A stretch of 64,000 nucleotides of DNA, taken from positions 1-64,000 of the forward strand of contig CANLEM010000001.1 of assembly GCA_947489685.1 (NCBI GenBank). Direction: 5' to 3'. Shown here one piece after another: positions 36,335-45,442 of the stretch. This DNA is from an uncultured Aquimarina sp. (lineage in GTDB: Bacteria; Bacteroidota; Bacteroidia; Flavobacteriales; Flavobacteriaceae). Within the stretch, counting starts at the first letter, position 1. The number at the start of each line of letters is the position of its first letter. A program made the translations under genes and the position numbers. The notes beneath the pieces are model-generated. The model did no database searches and was not told the DNA's origin. It worked only from the letters and a program-made list of their open reading frames with translations.

Positions 36335-36364
36335 TATCTTTGTATTATATTGGCATTAATTTTG
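36335..36364 (+). promoter_or_regulatory. Tandem -7 promoter elements before the lipoprotein gene
   Basis: TATCTTTG (36335-36342) and TAATTTTG (36357-36364) both match TAnnTTTG upstream of the ATG at 36401. TTTG at 36327-36330 is not well spaced for either. Confidence 0.4.
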
Positions 36365-36400
36365 CCTTTAATTGAAAGAAGAGATAAAACCTCAAAAGCA

Positions 36401-36862
36401 ATGATTATAAAAACGATACTTATCAATACAGTAGCATTACTTGTTTTAATAACGTTTACACAATGCGCGACTAGTAAAAAAATGGAAGATATAGCACCAG
36501 TAAAAATTGAAAACCCATATTTTGAAACCTGGAGTTCTGAGGATGAAAATGGTCTCACTATCTATATCCCGGTCGAAGAAACCGCTACCATAACTCTGAA
36601 CCACGCATACTTTAGAATGAAAAAAATAGCGCTGATAAAAGAAGAAGGACAACCGGTTTATATAGGCAAATATACCTATCCTAAAGGCAGTAAGGATTTG
36701 GTGATGAGTAGTGATCCTAAAGAAGAATTTGGAAACCAAGTGCCCGCAGGCATCGAAAGAATTCCTTTTAGACTAAAAGATAATGAGTGCGTCATAGAGT
36801 ATACCAAAGACGGTGCACAAAGTCATTTTAAAATAAATAATATTCCACAGAAAAAAAGCTAG
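36401..36862 (+). CDS. Hypothetical lipoprotein
   Basis: A 153-residue protein from the ATG at 36401. The N-terminus is a lipoprotein signal ending in lipobox FTQC (Cys about 22). The upstream TTG frame (36350) covers both promoter boxes and is rejected. The mature part is a soluble beta-rich domain (for example PYFETWSSEDENGLTIYIPV); I do not recognise the family. It is probably anchored in the inner or outer membrane. It precedes the flippase by 65 bp and may start the envelope gene block. Confidence 0.7.
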   Translation: MIIKTILINTVALLVLITFTQCATSKKMEDIAPVKIENPYFETWSSEDENGLTIYIPVEETATITLNHAYFRMKKIALIKEEGQPVYIGKYTYPKGSKDLVMSSDPKEEFGNQVPAGIERIPFRLKDNECVIEYTKDGAQSHFKINNIPQKKS

Positions 36863-36927
36863 TACTATTTAGAGTTAGTGATGGTGATAAAAAATTGTAT
36901 TTTTACAACGACAATTAGGATCACCAA

Positions 36928-38382
36928 TTGAGTATATTTCAAAAATTATTTAAGCAGACCTTTATTTATGGGCTGGCAACCGTTCTTCCGCGGATGTTGT
37001 CTTTCCTATTGGTAATCGTGCATACCAAATATTTAGATGGTCCTATTTCTTACGGTAGAGTTACCATTTTATTTTCATGGATCATTGTATTCAATGTGGT
37101 TTTGGCCTATGGTATGGAAACCTCTTTTTTCAGGTTCTTAAATCTAGATCAATACAAAAATAAAGTAACTGGCACCTCGGCAATATCGATACTTGTTTCT
37201 ACGTTGTTGTTTGGTGTTATTTCTTTTATTGGTCAAGACACCATAGCAGCTCTTATAGGTATCGAAAGAGAATTTCTTACTTACGTTATTCTTATTTTGG
37301 TTTTGGATGCGTTGGTAATTATACCTTTTGCTAATTTAAGAGCTCAGGAACGCCCAATACGTTATTCGGTTGTTAAGATTATCAATGTAATCGTTTATGC
37401 ATTTTTAAATGTATTCTTCCTTATATTTTTACCTAACCTCTCAAAAGAGATACACTGGCTCCAAGCGATATATATAGAAAATTTTCAAGTACAATATATA
37501 TTTATATCTCTTGTGGTAGCAAGTGGTGTCACCTTATTGTTAATGTCTCCTTTCTATGTTAAGATCACATATAGTTTTGATAAAGAACTTTGGAGAAAAT
37601 TAATGATATATGGTACCCCTATTTTAATTTCGGGATTGGCATTTGCGATCAATGAACATTTTGATAAGATATTATTAGAATGGATGCTAGGTGGAGATCA
37701 AGGATTATTTGATTCGGGTGCCTATGGCGCATGTTATAAATTGGCACTTTTTATGACCCTATTTGCTACAGCTTTTAGGATGGGTATAGAGCCTTTCTTT
37801 TTTAGTCATGCAAAAGAAAAAGAAGCTCCAAAAACGTATGCTGCAATTACTCAATATTTTGTGATTTTTGGATCGGTTATCTTGATTGTAGTTGTCACTT
37901 TTGCAGATTTCTTAAAAGAAAATATGATTCCGAACCCGCAATATTGGGGTGCCATGGTAGTGGTCCCTATTATTTTATTAGCAAATCTTTGTTTGGGTAT
38001 CTACCACAACTTATCAGTTTGGTATAAAATAACAGACCGAACTAGATTTGGGGCCTATATTTCGGTTATTGGTGCAGGTATCACCCTAGTGCTTAACTTC
38101 GCATTAATACCTATATATAGCTACTTAGGATCGGCTATAGCTACTCTGGTTGCTTACGGATCAATGATGCTATTATCCTGGTATTTTGGAAAGAAATATT
38201 ACCCTATTCCGTATAATCTAAAAAAGATAGGCATGTATCTTTTATTGTCTATTAGTTTTTCGATTATATCCTTTTATATTTTTGATGGCAATTATTTGAT
38301 TTCTATCCCATTGTTACTAGTGTTTTTAGTAATTTTGTATGCCTTTGAAAGAAAAGAATTGAAACAAATTTTAAAAAAATAA
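36928..38382 (+). CDS. Polysaccharide/lipid flippase, MATE/MOP superfamily
   Basis: A 484-residue protein with 12-14 membrane helices of the oligosaccharide flippase family (Wzx/MurJ-like). The start LFKQTFIYGLATVLPRMLSF and the amphipathic loops fit the family. It would move a lipid-linked sugar or lipid II across the inner membrane. It lies outside the polysaccharide cluster, so a conserved cell-wall role is at least as likely as O-antigen export; this is inference. The start is TTG at 36928; no ATG lies near. The dUTPase gene follows after 38 bp. Confidence 0.85.
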   Translation: MSIFQKLFKQTFIYGLATVLPRMLSFLLVIVHTKYLDGPISYGRVTILFSWIIVFNVVLAYGMETSFFRFLNLDQYKNKVTGTSAISILVSTLLFGVISFIGQDTIAALIGIEREFLTYVILILVLDALVIIPFANLRAQERPIRYSVVKIINVIVYAFLNVFFLIFLPNLSKEIHWLQAIYIENFQVQYIFISLVVASGVTLLLMSPFYVKITYSFDKELWRKLMIYGTPILISGLAFAINEHFDKILLEWMLGGDQGLFDSGAYGACYKLALFMTLFATAFRMGIEPFFFSHAKEKEAPKTYAAITQYFVIFGSVILIVVVTFADFLKENMIPNPQYWGAMVVVPIILLANLCLGIYHNLSVWYKITDRTRFGAYISVIGAGITLVLNFALIPIYSYLGSAIATLVAYGSMMLLSWYFGKKYYPIPYNLKKIGMYLLLSISFSIISFYIFDGNYLISIPLLLVFLVILYAFERKELKQILKK

Positions 38383-38420
38383 AAACCCCTCTGTAAAACG
38401 AGGAAGTACTTATACATTTT

Positions 38421-38855
38421 ATGCAAATAAGAATCATCAATAGATCTGCTCATGATCTGCCGCATTATGAAACGATAGCCTCTGCCGGAATGGATCTTAG
38501 AGCCAATATCCAAGAACCGATAACGTTGGCTCCTTTAGGTCGCGCAATTATAAAAACAGGACTTTTTATTGAGTTACCCGTTGGTTTTGAAGCACAAGTA
38601 AGACCACGTAGTGGACTGGCAGCAAAAAAAGGAATTACCGTGCTTAATGCACCAGGAACTATTGATGCAGATTACCGCGGTGAGATAGGGGTAATACTTG
38701 TAAACCTGTCTAATGATGATTTCATTATTGAAAATGGAGAAAGAGTAGCTCAGTTAGTGATAGCAAAACACGAACGTGCCGAATGGATTGAGGTGACAGA
38801 GTTATCTGAAACATCAAGAGGTGAAGGAGGATTTGGAAGCACAGGGGTGAAGTAA
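38421..38855 (+). CDS. dut: dUTP diphosphatase
   Basis: A 144-residue trimeric dUTPase with all five motifs in order: [38 protein letters not shown] and the C-terminal arm [10 protein letters not shown]. It hydrolyses dUTP to dUMP and pyrophosphate, keeping uracil out of DNA and feeding dTMP synthesis. It sits between the flippase and the nucleotidyltransferase genes, with short gaps (38 and 64 bp) suggesting co-transcription. Confidence 0.97.
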   Translation: MQIRIINRSAHDLPHYETIASAGMDLRANIQEPITLAPLGRAIIKTGLFIELPVGFEAQVRPRSGLAAKKGITVLNAPGTIDADYRGEIGVILVNLSNDDFIIENGERVAQLVIAKHERAEWIEVTELSETSRGEGGFGSTGVK

Positions 38856-38919
38856 AAATATACGATAAACCCTTTTTAAGGGAAAAAATAAAATCAATCA
38901 AGAGAAAACAAAGAAACAC

Positions 38920-39936
38920 ATGAAAATCATTGTACCTATGGCAGGAAGAGGTTCTAGATTAAGACCTCATACACTTACAGTTCCTAAGCCATTAATACCC
39001 GTGGCAGGAAAACCAATTGTACATCGCCTAGTATCGGATATAGCCAAAGTTTTAGGAGAACCGATTGAAGAAATCGCATTTGTATTAGGTGATCCAGCTT
39101 TTTTTGGAGATGATGTAGTATCTAGTTTAACAGAATTAGCAGAAGGCTTAGGAGCAAAGGCATCTATTTACAGACAAGACCAACCTTTGGGTACTGGTCA
39201 TGCCATTATGTGTGCAAAAGAATCATTGTCTGGCCCGGCAGTAATTGCCTACGCAGATACATTGATTCGTGCAGATTTTAATCTTGACAAAGATGCTGAT
39301 TCGGTGATTTGGGTAAAACAAGTAGATCAACCCGAAGCATATGGAGTAGTCAAGCTTAATGAAAAAAATCAAATCACAGAATTAGTAGAAAAACCAGCAC
39401 AATTTGTTTCGGATTTGGCCGTAATAGGAATCTATTATTTTAAAGATGTTAGCGTGTTAAAAAACGAACTTCAGTATGTGCTTGATCATAATATCATCAA
39501 TGGAGGAGAATACCAAATTAATGACGGTATTAAAAGAATGATGGCAAATGGGAGAGTTTTTGTAACAGGAAAAGTTGACGAATGGATGGACTGCGGAAAC
39601 AAAAATGTTACCGTAGAAACGAATTCTAGAATGCTAGGTTTTTTACATAAAGACGCAGAAAAATTAGTTAGCGACGCGGTTACACAAGAAAACTCTCAAG
39701 TAATACACCCCTGTTATATAGGAGAAAATGTAGTCATCAAAAACTCTACGGTAGGACCTAATGTTTCGTTAGGCGAAGGATGCGTTGTCGAAAATACAAC
39801 TATCAAAAATAGTCTTGTTCAGACCAAATCTATTATAAAAAATGCTACCTTAGACAATGCTATGATTGGCAACAATGCGATCTATGATGGGGACTTCAAG
39901 ACGGTGAGTATTGGAGACTATTCTGTTTTGGAATAA
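38920..39936 (+). CDS. Sugar-phosphate nucleotidyltransferase with beta-helix C-terminus
   Basis: A 338-residue protein. The N-terminal nucleotidyltransferase domain has the pyrophosphorylase signature MAGRGSRLRPHTLTVPKPLIP (residues 7-27), a later YADTL metal-binding Asp and VEKP. A short left-handed beta-helix with hexapeptide repeats follows (VIKNSTVGPNVSLGEGCVV). It couples NTP and a sugar-1-phosphate to a nucleotide sugar. Its sequence is closest in kind to glucose-1-phosphate thymidylyl/uridylyl and GlmU-like enzymes; the substrate is not certain. It heads a run of envelope genes. Confidence 0.85.
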   Translation: MKIIVPMAGRGSRLRPHTLTVPKPLIPVAGKPIVHRLVSDIAKVLGEPIEEIAFVLGDPAFFGDDVVSSLTELAEGLGAKASIYRQDQPLGTGHAIMCAKESLSGPAVIAYADTLIRADFNLDKDADSVIWVKQVDQPEAYGVVKLNEKNQITELVEKPAQFVSDLAVIGIYYFKDVSVLKNELQYVLDHNIINGGEYQINDGIKRMMANGRVFVTGKVDEWMDCGNKNVTVETNSRMLGFLHKDAEKLVSDAVTQENSQVIHPCYIGENVVIKNSTVGPNVSLGEGCVVENTTIKNSLVQTKSIIKNATLDNAMIGNNAIYDGDFKTVSIGDYSVLE

Positions 39937-39971
39937 TTTGTGATGCAATAAGAATACTTTAAGTGGGTTTT

Positions 39972-41342
39972 ATGATTAAAAATTGGACATACATCTTTTT
40001 ATGTTTATCCCTTGGGATGACCAATACTATTGCTTTTTCTCAAGATATAGAACCAAAACAAGAAGTAAATATCGATGACCTGGGAAACGTGTCTGATGAA
40101 TTTCAGGAAAACTTTTTTGAAGCCTTAAAGCAAAAAGCAATTACTAATTATGATAAAGCAATAGAGGCCTTACAAAAATGTATAGAAATCGACCCTAAAC
40201 CTAATTACTTGTATCTAGAATTGGGTAAAAATTATTTAGAACTTAAAGTATACGATAGAGCCGAAAGTAGCTTGAAAAAAGTACTGGAGGAAAAACCTAA
40301 TGATAGATATGTTTTAGAGCTGTTGTATGAGGTGTATTTTAAGGATGGTAAATACCAGGAATCTGTAGAAGTTGTAGAAAAACTTGTGGTGTTTAATTCG
40401 ATGTTTAAAGAACAGCTGGCTAACTTATACTTTCTCGAAAAACGATACGACGATGCTTTACGGGTGATAGATGAATTAAATGAAGAATATGGAGTAGATG
40501 CTTATCGAAATCGACTACGAAAGAGGATCGCCGCAAAGATTACAAATCCTAGTAATCAAATAGCAATACTAGAACAAAAGATCAAGGAAAACCCTAAAGT
40601 TGAACACAACTACCTAAACCTGATCTACCTGTATAGCCAGAGTAATCAACAAGAGAAGGCTTTTAAAATTGCCAAATCGTTGCTAGGAGAAAAACCAAAA
40701 TCAGAACTGGTGCACCTAGCTTTATACAAGTTTTATCTCGAAGACAATAGTATCAAAAAAGCAATAAGTTCGATGAAAATTGCCTTAAAAAGCAATAAAA
40801 TTGATACAGAATCCAAGTATAAAGTGATTAATGACTTCTTACAATTCATTAATACCAATCCGCAATACGAATCTGAGCTTACCGAAGTAATGGACCTGCT
40901 TTCGGGCAAAGAAGATAATGCCAGAGTGTTTACAGAGCTGGGTCATTATTATTTTAAAAAAGACCAGAAAGAACAAGCCCTTAATTTTTATGAAAGAGGT
41001 ATAAAGGCTAATGCCAATGATTTTGGATTGTTAAAAAGAATTTTACTCTTGCAATTGGATTTGAAGCGATATCAAAAATCAGAAACAGGAAGCGAATTGG
41101 CTATAGAGATGTATCCGGCGCAACCTATTTTCTATTTGGTAAATGGTGTATCCCTTATCAATCAGGAAAAGTCTGAAGAAGCAATCGAAATCCTTACTTC
41201 GGGTATCGATTATGTAATCGATGACACTAAGATGGAATCCGATTTTTATAAACAAATTAGTGAAGCGTATCATCAATTAGGAGATACCACCAAAGCTTCA
41301 GAATATTTGCAAAAGGCAATCCAACTTCAGAAAAAATCATAA
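39972..41342 (+). CDS. TPR protein, exported
   Basis: A 456-residue protein from the ATG at 39972 (an upstream GTG at 39963 is possible). The signal peptide ends near AFSQ. Most of the rest is TPR helical hairpins (AIEALQKCIEIDPKPNYLYLELGKNY and many more). It is probably a periplasmic scaffold for protein assembly. It is 35 bp after the nucleotidyltransferase and 7 bp before the DUF4292 lipoprotein, in a block that ends with an EnvC-like protein. Confidence 0.85.
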   Translation: MIKNWTYIFLCLSLGMTNTIAFSQDIEPKQEVNIDDLGNVSDEFQENFFEALKQKAITNYDKAIEALQKCIEIDPKPNYLYLELGKNYLELKVYDRAESSLKKVLEEKPNDRYVLELLYEVYFKDGKYQESVEVVEKLVVFNSMFKEQLANLYFLEKRYDDALRVIDELNEEYGVDAYRNRLRKRIAAKITNPSNQIAILEQKIKENPKVEHNYLNLIYLYSQSNQQEKAFKIAKSLLGEKPKSELVHLALYKFYLEDNSIKKAISSMKIALKSNKIDTESKYKVINDFLQFINTNPQYESELTEVMDLLSGKEDNARVFTELGHYYFKKDQKEQALNFYERGIKANANDFGLLKRILLLQLDLKRYQKSETGSELAIEMYPAQPIFYLVNGVSLINQEKSEEAIEILTSGIDYVIDDTKMESDFYKQISEAYHQLGDTTKASEYLQKAIQLQKKS

Positions 41343-41349
41343 CCATTTA

Positions 41350-42123
41350 ATGAAGAAAGTATTCTATCTATTGTGTTTTTCGATGATGTTTTTGTATTCC
41401 TGTAAAGGAACCAAAGCAGTTAGTACATCTGGGATCAAAAAATTAAGTGCCGAAAAAATTATTTCAAATCACTACACTACAGCATTCGATTTTGAAACTC
41501 TTAATGCAAGGATCAAAGTAAAATATGATGATGGTAAAAAATCTTTCAGCCCAAATGCAACGATAAGATTCGAAAAGGATAAAACAATTTGGGTAAGTGT
41601 TAAAATGTTGGGCATTACGCTGGCAAAAGCACTAATAACACCTAATAAAGTAAGCTATTATGAAAAAATTAATAATACTTATTTCGAAGGAGACTTTAAA
41701 CTCTTAAGTGAGTGGTTAGGTACAGAGCTTGACTTTGATAAGGTACAGCAAATGCTGTTGGGAGAGGCGTTGTTTAACCTTAGAGACGATAAGTATAAAT
41801 CCAGTATTAATGATCAGAGTTATCAACTCAAACCTAAAACCGAATTGGCATTGTTTGAACGATTGTTTTTTGTGCATCCCGATACTTTTAAAATGGTCGA
41901 GCAACAACTTAAACAACCTCTAGAAAATAGAAATCTAAACATAAAATATTTGAGCTATCAGAAGGTAGGTAATCAAGATTTCCCTAAAAGAATTAGCATC
42001 GAAGCATTTCAGGCAGATGATAAAACTGCCATTGATTTAGAATATAAGGTGGTCGACTACAATGCCAGAGTAAGTTTTCCGTTTAAAATACCATCGGGCT
42101 ATAAGGAAGTTGTTATTAAATGA
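41350..42123 (+). CDS. DUF4292 family lipoprotein
   Basis: A 257-residue lipoprotein with signal peptide and lipobox LYSC (Cys 18). It resembles DUF4292, a Bacteroidota family with a LolA/LolB-like half-barrel fold, so a role in handling lipids or lipoproteins is possible but unproven. Segments LNARIKVKYDDGKKSFSPNATIRFEKDKTIWVSV are typical. Its stop overlaps the next gene's start as ATGA (4 nt), coupling it to the EnvC-like protein. Confidence 0.82.
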   Translation: MKKVFYLLCFSMMFLYSCKGTKAVSTSGIKKLSAEKIISNHYTTAFDFETLNARIKVKYDDGKKSFSPNATIRFEKDKTIWVSVKMLGITLAKALITPNKVSYYEKINNTYFEGDFKLLSEWLGTELDFDKVQQMLLGEALFNLRDDKYKSSINDQSYQLKPKTELALFERLFFVHPDTFKMVEQQLKQPLENRNLNIKYLSYQKVGNQDFPKRISIEAFQADDKTAIDLEYKVVDYNARVSFPFKIPSGYKEVVIK

Positions 42124-43349
42124 GAATACTACAGATTACATATTTAATAGGATTGTTTTTGTTGAGCACACCTATGTTTTCTCAAAGTGCGAAGCAACAA
42201 CAACTTGAAGAAGAACGACAACGTCTTAGACAAGAGATCGAGCAAATGAAGCAATTACGAGCAGATAACAAGCTCAAAGAACGTTCTCTCCTTGACGAAG
42301 TCGAAGCAATTAATTCTCAAATCAGTACGCGGCAAAATCTTATAAAAATTACCAATCAACAGGCTAATTTATTAACTCGCGAGATCAATAGTAACCTCAA
42401 AAAAATTGACCTTTATCGCAAAGAGTTAGAGGCGATTAAGAAAGATTATGCCAAAATGGTTTCAAAATCGTACAAAAGCAAGTCTCATCAAAGCAGGATT
42501 ATGTTTTTATTATCCTCATCTAATTTTGCTCAAGCATATAAGCGCCTGCAATATATGAAACAGTATAATGAGCACCGCAAAGAACAAGCAGATAGGATAG
42601 AGGGTAACACTCAAGAATTACAGAAATTGAACCGAAATTTATCTACGCAAAAAGAGGATAAAGAAACTTTGGTTGCCGAAAATCGAGAAGCCCAAGAAAA
42701 GTTAAAAGAAGAGAAAGAAGAACAGAAAGTTTTAATGGCTTCTATTCGAAAAAAACAAGGAACCTATACCAAGCAGATTAAACAAAAAGAACAGCAAGCC
42801 AGTGCGATCGATAAGGCTATCGAGAAGTTGATTAGAGAAGCAATTGCCAAGGCCAATAAAAAAGCAGGCAAAAAAGTGTCTAAAAAAGGTTCGGCTGCTA
42901 CATTTGCATTAACTGCCGAAGCCAAAATATTAGCAGATAATTTTACAGCAAACAAAGGAAAACTACCATGGCCGGTGGGCACAGGGCGCTTAACACGAAA
43001 ATTTGGTAGACAACCACATCCTACCTTGCCTAATATAATGATAAATGCCAGTGGTGTTGAAATCGAAACAAGAGCAGGAGAACGTGCACGGGCTATTTTT
43101 GAAGGAGAAGTAATCGCAATTCAAAAATTAAAAGGAGCAGGTCGTTTGGTTCAAGTTAGGCATGGTAATTATATTACTACTTACTATAATTTACAGAATA
43201 TATCAGTAAAAGAAGGGCAAAAAGTAACTACCAAACAGTCTATTGGCGAAGTACGGACCAATCCAACTACAGGTCGTGCAGTGATGAAGTTTTTGATCTA
43301 TCAAAACACCAAGAAATTAAATCCGCAAAGTTGGATTTATAGGATGTAA
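42120..43349 (+). CDS. EnvC-like murein hydrolase activator with degenerate LytM (M23) domain
   Basis: A 409-residue exported protein. The signal peptide ends near MFSQ, long coiled coils follow (about 22-250), then a C-terminal LytM domain beginning at LPWPVGTGRLTRKFG. Zinc ligands of active M23 enzymes are missing: the HxGxD segment reads ASGVEI, and the final HxHFE reads MKFLI. As in E. coli EnvC, such a domain activates a cell-wall amidase rather than cutting murein itself. It probably acts in division-septum splitting in the periplasm. It overlaps the DUF4292 gene by 4 nt. Confidence 0.88.
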   Translation: MRILQITYLIGLFLLSTPMFSQSAKQQQLEEERQRLRQEIEQMKQLRADNKLKERSLLDEVEAINSQISTRQNLIKITNQQANLLTREINSNLKKIDLYRKELEAIKKDYAKMVSKSYKSKSHQSRIMFLLSSSNFAQAYKRLQYMKQYNEHRKEQADRIEGNTQELQKLNRNLSTQKEDKETLVAENREAQEKLKEEKEEQKVLMASIRKKQGTYTKQIKQKEQQASAIDKAIEKLIREAIAKANKKAGKKVSKKGSAATFALTAEAKILADNFTANKGKLPWPVGTGRLTRKFGRQPHPTLPNIMINASGVEIETRAGERARAIFEGEVIAIQKLKGAGRLVQVRHGNYITTYYNLQNISVKEGQKVTTKQSIGEVRTNPTTGRAVMKFLIYQNTKKLNPQSWIYRM

Positions 43350-43362
43350 ATAGTTGATGTAG

Positions 43363-43491
43363 TTATGCTAATAAGAGGTTTGCGAATTCTTGAACCTCTG
43401 ATAAACGAAGTCGAAAAAATAGTACAAGCATCAGTAATAATCCAACGAGAGTAATAAAAACAGATACGTTAATTTTCTTTCTTGTTTTCAA
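43363..43491 (-). other. Possible small membrane ORF or gene remnant
   Basis: The 237-bp gap between the EnvC-like and thioesterase genes contains a minus-strand frame open over about 74 codons and ending at 43363. A TTG at 43491 would give 42 residues: a basic start (KTRKKIN), a hydrophobic helix (VFITLVGLLLMLVLFF) and a short tail. The open frame upstream of the TTG also reads as a hydrophobic helix (FYSFFFIFITINVSFIL) with flanking basic residues but lacks a start codon. It may be a small protein or the decayed end of a two-helix membrane protein. Confidence 0.3.
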
Positions 43492-43586
43492 TATAAATGA
43501 GACATTTATCGTGATGAATATAAAGAAAAAGCTGTAAAAAGGGTCTCGTTTTCTTGATTTTAGGAAAGTTTTAAGTAAATGTAATA

Positions 43587-44096
43587 CTAAACAAATAATG
43601 CTTTTAATTCGGTAGCATCATCTGGTTTCATTTTACCTGCAAGCACCAAACTGAGTTGTTTTCGACGTAAAGCAGCATCAAATCTTTCCCTGTCTAGATC
43701 CGTTTCTGGTTTGATAGGTGGCACGGCCACCGGGTTTCCGGTTTCGTTTACGGCTACAAATGTATATATAGCCTCATTGGCTTTGGTTTTATCACCACTT
43801 TGGCGGTCTTCTACCCAAACATCGATAATAACCTCCATAGACGATGTAAACGCTCTGGATACTTTGGCCTCTACAGTAACCACACTTCCTAGTGGGATCG
43901 CTCTATTAAAAGCTACATGGTTTACAGAAGCCGTTACCACAATTCTTCTAGAATGTCTTCCTGCTGCGATTCCTGCTGCACGGTCCATACGCGCAAGTAG
44001 TTCTCCTCCAAAAAGATTATTTAAAGGGTTTGTTTCTCCAGGTAATACAAGGTCGGTGAGAATAGTTCGCGATTCTGAAGGATATCGAGCTTCCAT
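43587..44096 (-). CDS. Acyl-CoA thioesterase, hotdog fold (YciA/BACH type)
   Basis: A 169-residue hotdog thioesterase. The typical N-terminal motif LPGETNPLNNLFGGELLARMDRAAGIAA contains the conserved Asn and Asp used in catalysis in this group, followed by VVTASVNHVAFNRAIPLGSVVTVEA. It hydrolyses acyl-CoA to free acid and CoA in the cytoplasm; chain length is not predictable here. It is monocistronic on the minus strand with one or two good -7 boxes just upstream (44114-44135). Confidence 0.92.
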   Translation of the reverse strand: MEARYPSESRTILTDLVLPGETNPLNNLFGGELLARMDRAAGIAAGRHSRRIVVTASVNHVAFNRAIPLGSVVTVEAKVSRAFTSSMEVIIDVWVEDRQSGDKTKANEAIYTFVAVNETGNPVAVPPIKPETDLDRERFDAALRRKQLSLVLAGKMKPDDATELKALFV

Positions 44097-44113
44097 AGTA
44101 TGCTAATTTTTGG

Positions 44114-44135
44114 CAAAGATAATCAGGCAAAAATA
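44114..44135 (-). promoter_or_regulatory. Tandem -7 elements of the thioesterase gene
   Basis: On the minus strand TATCTTTG (44121-44114) and TATTTTTG (44135-44128) both match TAnnTTTG, 17 and 31 nt before the ATG. Confidence 0.4.
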
Positions 44136-44299
44136 ACTTACACTATACAGTTGAATAAAAGTGTTTTAAGGTGTAAATGTAGCATTGCGAATTTATGTAT
44201 GGTCTTACCAAAAAAAGAAAAAGAAATGATTAAACCAGTGAAACCGATAAAAAAAATGCAGTAATTGGATGTTTTCTTTGAAAGAAAAATTTTATAAAA

Positions 44300-45295
44300 T
44301 TATAGCTCCTGAATCAATAACCAAGCTTTTGGGCTTTGCTCTTTTTTAATTTTACGTAGTGTTTGTATCGCTTCGTATCTATTATCGAAACTTTGATATA
44401 CCACTTGGTGAAGCCCATATTTGTTAACTCCAATAAGTCGTGCATCAAATCCTTCAGCTTGTAAAGATTGTACTTTTTTATTGGCGTTTGAAGCAATTCT
44501 AAAAGCACCGGCTACAATATGATATTTCCCCGGGGAACTCGTAGATGAAGATGTAGTATTCGTATCACCACTTTCTTTTAAAATATTTAAATTGATAGCA
44601 GGCAACGGATTTGCAATCTCAAAAGTAGCTTCTTGTATCGTGTTTTCGATTTCCAGATTCGCTTTTTTCCACTCGTTACTATTATGTGTTATAGTATTGT
44701 CGCTAATTTGTTTCAATCCAAAAAAACCACCAACACTCAATACAATAGCCACAGCTGCTGCATATTGTAAATAAGGTCTTTCTGCACGCTTTTCAGGAGT
44801 AAAAGTAAGCGGAACAACTTCTTCGATAGCTTCAACCTCTTCTTTGTACACCTCGCGTTGTACTTGTACTTCGCGCTGCACAACAGGAGAAGCAAAACTG
44901 TTTAACCCAAAAGCTTCAGTAAGATAATTTACGTCATGAGATGGTTCAAATTGCAGTGTGTTTTCTACAGAAGTGAAAAAAGAACCAATACCTTCTAACT
45001 CCAAACGTTTACCTTGGGCCATTTTATCATTTAATGATAATACATAGCGTTGTATTTTAGCAACAGCATCGGTATAAGAAATGTTTTCGGCAGTTGCTAC
45101 ATAATTTGCTAGTAACCCATCGTTATTCTGTAATTGCTTATTAAAAGAAATTAGTTTTTTAGGAGGGAAAAACGAATTTGTAGACTCTTGCATAGTAGCC
45201 GATTGGCGTCTGGTCAAAAACGCACCAAAACCAGGTACAATTACACATTCATATCTGTATAGTAATTCGCTTATGTACTTTGTTGTATTATTCAT
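44300..45295 (-). CDS. HU/CCDC81-like and SPOR domain membrane protein
   Basis: A 331-residue protein from the ATG at 45295, where the family N-terminus (ISELLYRYECVIVPGFGAFL) begins; an upstream frame start would cover the promoter. Order: two HU/CCDC81-type bacterial domains (about 5-130), a linker, one membrane helix (about 175-192, YLQYAAAVAIVLSVGGFFGL), a Ser/Thr-rich stretch, and a C-terminal SPOR domain (about 255-331). SPOR domains bind denuded septal peptidoglycan, so it may link cytoplasm to the division site. It is divergent from dprA. Confidence 0.88.
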   Translation of the reverse strand: MNNTTKYISELLYRYECVIVPGFGAFLTRRQSATMQESTNSFFPPKKLISFNKQLQNNDGLLANYVATAENISYTDAVAKIQRYVLSLNDKMAQGKRLELEGIGSFFTSVENTLQFEPSHDVNYLTEAFGLNSFASPVVQREVQVQREVYKEEVEAIEEVVPLTFTPEKRAERPYLQYAAAVAIVLSVGGFFGLKQISDNTITHNSNEWKKANLEIENTIQEATFEIANPLPAINLNILKESGDTNTTSSSTSSPGKYHIVAGAFRIASNANKKVQSLQAEGFDARLIGVNKYGLHQVVYQSFDNRYEAIQTLRKIKKEQSPKAWLLIQEL

Positions 45296-45343
45296 TGCCC
45301 CCTTCTGGAATATTCTAGTGTTATGGTGTGTGGTTTGTTTACT

Positions 45344-45351
45344 CAAAGGTA
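45344..45351 (-). promoter_or_regulatory. -7 element of the SPOR protein gene
   Basis: On the minus strand TACCTTTG is a perfect TAnnTTTG match, 48 nt before the ATG at 45295. It supports the shorter start. Confidence 0.45.
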
Positions 45352-45442
45352 TAAAAAAATGAAAGTCGTAAAAACTATAGCTCACGAATTTATTAACAGT
45401 TTCGATTTTTTTTGTTTCTTGTGTTGATATACAATTTATTAC

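Noticed and set aside
36350..36400. In-frame TTG extension of the lipoprotein gene at 36401.
   Set aside because: It overlaps a -7 box and puts 17 polar or mixed residues ahead of a normal lipoprotein signal.
38388..38403. CCTC/GAGG hairpin between flippase and dut as a terminator.
   Set aside because: Only four base pairs and no T run.
43374..43399. Inverted repeat AGAGGTT/AACCTCT after the EnvC-like gene as a terminator.
   Set aside because: Seven base pairs with a 12-nt loop and no T run on the plus strand; too weak to call.
44199..44264. A 21-codon Lys-rich frame (MVLPKKEKEMIKPVKPIKKM) on the plus strand between the thioesterase and SPOR genes.
   Set aside because: Very short, in an A-rich stretch where Lys codons arise by chance, and with no promoter or start signal.
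45296..45385. Thirty-residue N-terminal extension of the SPOR protein.
   Set aside because: It crosses the TACCTTTG -7 box at 45351-45344, and the family N-terminus starts at the ATG at 45295.
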